In this document: in pieces, positions 5,433 to 7,153 of the stretch | Layout of the letters: the number at the start of each line of letters is the position of its first letter | Numbering within the stretch: the stretch's first letter is position 1 | Assembly (NCBI GenBank): GCA_016285335.1 | Contig: JAEEQO010000157.1 | Location: 1-7,153 of the forward strand | From: Victivallales bacterium | GTDB taxonomy: Bacteria > Verrucomicrobiota > Lentisphaeria > Victivallales > UBA1829 | DNA length: 7,153 nt | Direction: 5' to 3' | Position numbers and translations under genes: made by a program | The notes under the pieces: model-generated | Told to the model about the DNA's origin: nothing | Database searches by the model: none | Seen by the model: only the letters and a program-made list of their open reading frames with translations

Positions 5433-6695
5433 ATGAACAAGACATTACTGGCCGCAGCACTGGTCGCCATGGGCGGCACAGCCCTTTTCGCCGGGGACGT
5501 GTTCCGTTTCCGCGGAGAAAACTCGCAGGGAACATTCGACGAAACCGGTCTCATGAAATCCTGGCCCCAGGAAGGTTTGACCCCGAAATGGACATACAGC
5601 GGCCTCGGCGAAGGCTGGTCCAGCCCGATCAAGGTCGGAAACCGCCTCTATATCACCGGGTCCGACATGAGCGCGAAAAAGGAAATGGTGGTGTGCCTCG
5701 ACCTCGACGGAAAGAAAGTCTGGCAGACCGTCACCGGGTCCAGGTGGGAACGCGCCTATCCGGGAGTCCGCTGCACCCCGACCTATGTGCCGGGCGAAAA
5801 GGACGGCGAGGGGCGTCTGCTTGTTACGACGGGAAGCGGCGAGGTGTTCTGCCTGAACGCCGCGGACGGAAAGGTCCTGTGGTCGAAAGCCGTTTCGAAC
5901 GATTACAACTCGAATTTCATGGCGTGGGGCATGGCAGAATCTCCGGTCGTGAAGGACGGCATGGTCTTCGTGACCGCGGCCGGCAGCAAAGCTCTCGTCG
6001 TGGCGCTGAAGATCGACGACGGCTCCGTGGCCTGGACGGCGAAGTCCAACGACGACAAGCTCGGCTACGTGACCCCGGTCATCGTGAGGGATCAGCTCAT
6101 CGTGATGACGGACGGCAAAGTGAACGGGATCAGCATCAAGGACGGCACGATGATGTGGGAAGACGATTACAGGGCTACCTCCAATGTCACCGCGCGGAAC
6201 GGCAACAACGCCAACACGCCCGTCGTGAAGGGCGACCGCTTCTTCGTGACCGGCGGCTACAACCGGGGCGGCGTGCTGTACGAACTGAACGAGGACGGCA
6301 AGGGCGTCAAGGCGATCTGGAAAAACAAGGAATTCGATCCGCACCACGACTGCGCCGTGCTCGTCGACGGGAAACTTTACGGCTCGAACATGGCAAACAA
6401 CAACGGCGGAAACTGGATGTGCGTGGATTGGGAAACCGGAAAGACCGTCTACGAAACGCCCTGGAGCAACCTCGGCAAGGGCACCGTGGTCTATGCCGAC
6501 GGCATGCTGTACATGTACGAGGAAAAACGCGGCACGCTTGGCCTCGCGAAACCCGGCGACAAGCTCGACGTCGTCAGCAGTTTCCCGGTCAATTTCGGCA
6601 GCAAGGAACACTGGGCGCATCCCACGATCAGCGACGGCGTGCTGTACGTCCGCCACGGCGACGTCCTCGCCGCGTTCGACATCAAGGCGAAGTAA
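5433..6695 (+). CDS. Secreted PQQ-like beta-propeller repeat protein
   Basis: This 420-residue protein starts with a clear signal peptide (about 1-20, ending ALFA before GD), so it is exported to the periplasm or beyond. The mature part carries recurring blade motifs of the PQQ/BamB-like type, with a strand, a D-G or T-G turn and a Trp or Tyr: near 87-98 (VCLDLDGKKVWQ), 139-151 (FCLNAADGKVLWS), 189-202, 231-243 and 329-341, with a last strand near 411-418 (LAAFDIKAK). The N-terminus (FRGENSQGTF and KSWPQEGLTPKWTY) is typical of propeller proteins abundant in planctomycetes and relatives, most of unknown role. I see no cytochrome c CxxCH motif, so it is not a quinohemoprotein, and cofactor binding is unproven. 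A BamB-like scaffolding role is possible, but it lacks a lipobox. ATG 5433 is supported by AAGGAG at 5418-5423. It has its own promoter and terminator. Confidence 0.85.
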   Translation: MNKTLLAAALVAMGGTALFAGDVFRFRGENSQGTFDETGLMKSWPQEGLTPKWTYSGLGEGWSSPIKVGNRLYITGSDMSAKKEMVVCLDLDGKKVWQTVTGSRWERAYPGVRCTPTYVPGEKDGEGRLLVTTGSGEVFCLNAADGKVLWSKAVSNDYNSNFMAWGMAESPVVKDGMVFVTAAGSKALVVALKIDDGSVAWTAKSNDDKLGYVTPVIVRDQLIVMTDGKVNGISIKDGTMMWEDDYRATSNVTARNGNNANTPVVKGDRFFVTGGYNRGGVLYELNEDGKGVKAIWKNKEFDPHHDCAVLVDGKLYGSNMANNNGGNWMCVDWETGKTVYETPWSNLGKGTVVYADGMLYMYEEKRGTLGLAKPGDKLDVVSSFPVNFGSKEHWAHPTISDGVLYVRHGDVLAAFDIKAK

Positions 6696-6721
6696 ACAGG
6701 CTTCTGCCGTTCAAAACATCA

Positions 6722-6768
6722 AAAGGCTTTTCCCGGCATCAAGTTCATGGATGCGGGGAAAAGCCTTT
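6722..6768. terminator. Long hairpin between convergent genes, probable bidirectional terminator
   Basis: AAAGGCTTTTCCC (6722-6734) pairs with GGGAAAAGCCTTT (6756-6768), and after one G/G mismatch GCATC (6736-6740) pairs with GATGC (6750-6754), leaving a 9-nt loop. The stem lies 26 nt after the propeller gene and 19 nt after the stop of the minus-strand gene. On the minus strand TTTT closes the stem and GATGTTTTG follows; on the plus strand the T tract is short. It probably terminates both genes. Confidence 0.85.
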
Positions 6769-6787
6769 GCCGTTTATGAAAGGAACT

Positions 6788-7153
6788 TCACCAGACGCAC
6801 AGGCGGTTACGGCCGGGCTTCAGGTTGGCGAACGGTCCGGCGGAGTTGTTTTCGTCCGTGCGGAGAGTGCCGAGATAATCGCGGTCCAGCACGATTTCCG
6901 AGCCGTCCGGGTTCTCGAAGAACGCTTCCGTCACTCTGGTCTCGCCGAGGTCCGCGGTCGACATGATCCGCGTCTTCTGCGCGAGGAGCACGTCGTCTGC
7001 GTCCAGTTCGAGATAGATGAATCCGCGTCTCCGCTTGATGAATTCCGCGGCAGTCGGATCTGTACCGGATGCCGCCGGTTCGTTCATTTCAATGCGGATG
7101 TTCCAGCCGCCGTCCTTCACGCTGAAATCCTGCTCGCCGTCGTCGTGCTTCGC
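6788..7153 (-). CDS. Unidentified protein, C-terminal fragment
   Basis: A minus-strand frame is open from the window edge to TGA at 6790-6788 and gives 121 residues; its start lies beyond 7153. That it is coding is supported by its base composition, matching its neighbours, and by the shared convergent terminator. The fragment is hydrophilic, with alternating strand-like segments (RRRGFIYLELDADDVLLA; RVTEAFFENPDGSEIVLD) and ends with FANLKPGRNRLCVW. An ending of the form L-x-P-G-x-N with a final aromatic strand is reminiscent of the C-terminal beta-sandwich of some phage tail proteins, but this is a weak resemblance and no other phage gene is visible. No membrane segment is present in this part. 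I do not assign a function. Confidence 0.6.
   Translation of the reverse strand, partial: AKHDDGEQDFSVKDGGWNIRIEMNEPAASGTDPTAAEFIKRRRGFIYLELDADDVLLAQKTRIMSTADLGETRVTEAFFENPDGSEIVLDRDYLGTLRTDENNSAGPFANLKPGRNRLCVW

Noticed and set aside
5445..6656. Open frame of 403 codons on the minus strand
   Set aside because: It is the antisense shadow of the propeller gene, without a plausible product or ribosome site.

Overview
The window is GC-rich and densely coded, with high G/C at third codon positions. It has seven complete genes and two cut by the window edges. The organism cannot be fixed from 7 kb. A secreted PQQ-like propeller of the planctomycete/lentisphaera style, a GH43-type glycosidase tail, a PII of the GCGQQKGY type and sigma-54 control together suggest a Gram-negative bacterium, perhaps of the Verrucomicrobiota/Lentisphaerota (PVC) group. 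This is inference from protein style, not a phylogenetic result.

Region 1 (1-3217, plus strand) reads as one tightly packed operon. It runs from the C-terminus of a GH43-like glycosidase, through a GltS-type sodium/glutamate symporter and two YbjQ/UPF0145 proteins (the first soluble, the second membrane-anchored), to a PrsW-like intramembrane protease homologue. The last four genes are joined by ATGA overlaps or a 1-nt gap, so they are probably translationally coupled. The YbjQ / membrane-YbjQ / PrsW-like trio is the most unusual content of the window and may be a small membrane module of unknown role.

Region 2 (3218-5296) is a textbook nitrogen-control unit. A 243-nt non-coding stretch holds a 13-bp interrupted palindrome. 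It is followed by a full-consensus sigma-54 promoter, a glnK-type PII gene whose ribosome-binding site sits in the loop of a small hairpin, amtB 17 nt downstream, and a strong intrinsic terminator. The PII keeps the ATP/2-oxoglutarate residues and the Arg47 pore plug but lacks Tyr51, the usual uridylylation site.

Region 3 (5297-6787) is a single-gene unit: a sigma-70-type promoter whose -35 box lies inside a 9-bp inverted repeat, a secreted PQQ-like beta-propeller protein, and a long hairpin that probably ends transcription from both sides. Region 4 (6788-7153, minus strand) is the C-terminus of a convergent gene I cannot identify with confidence.
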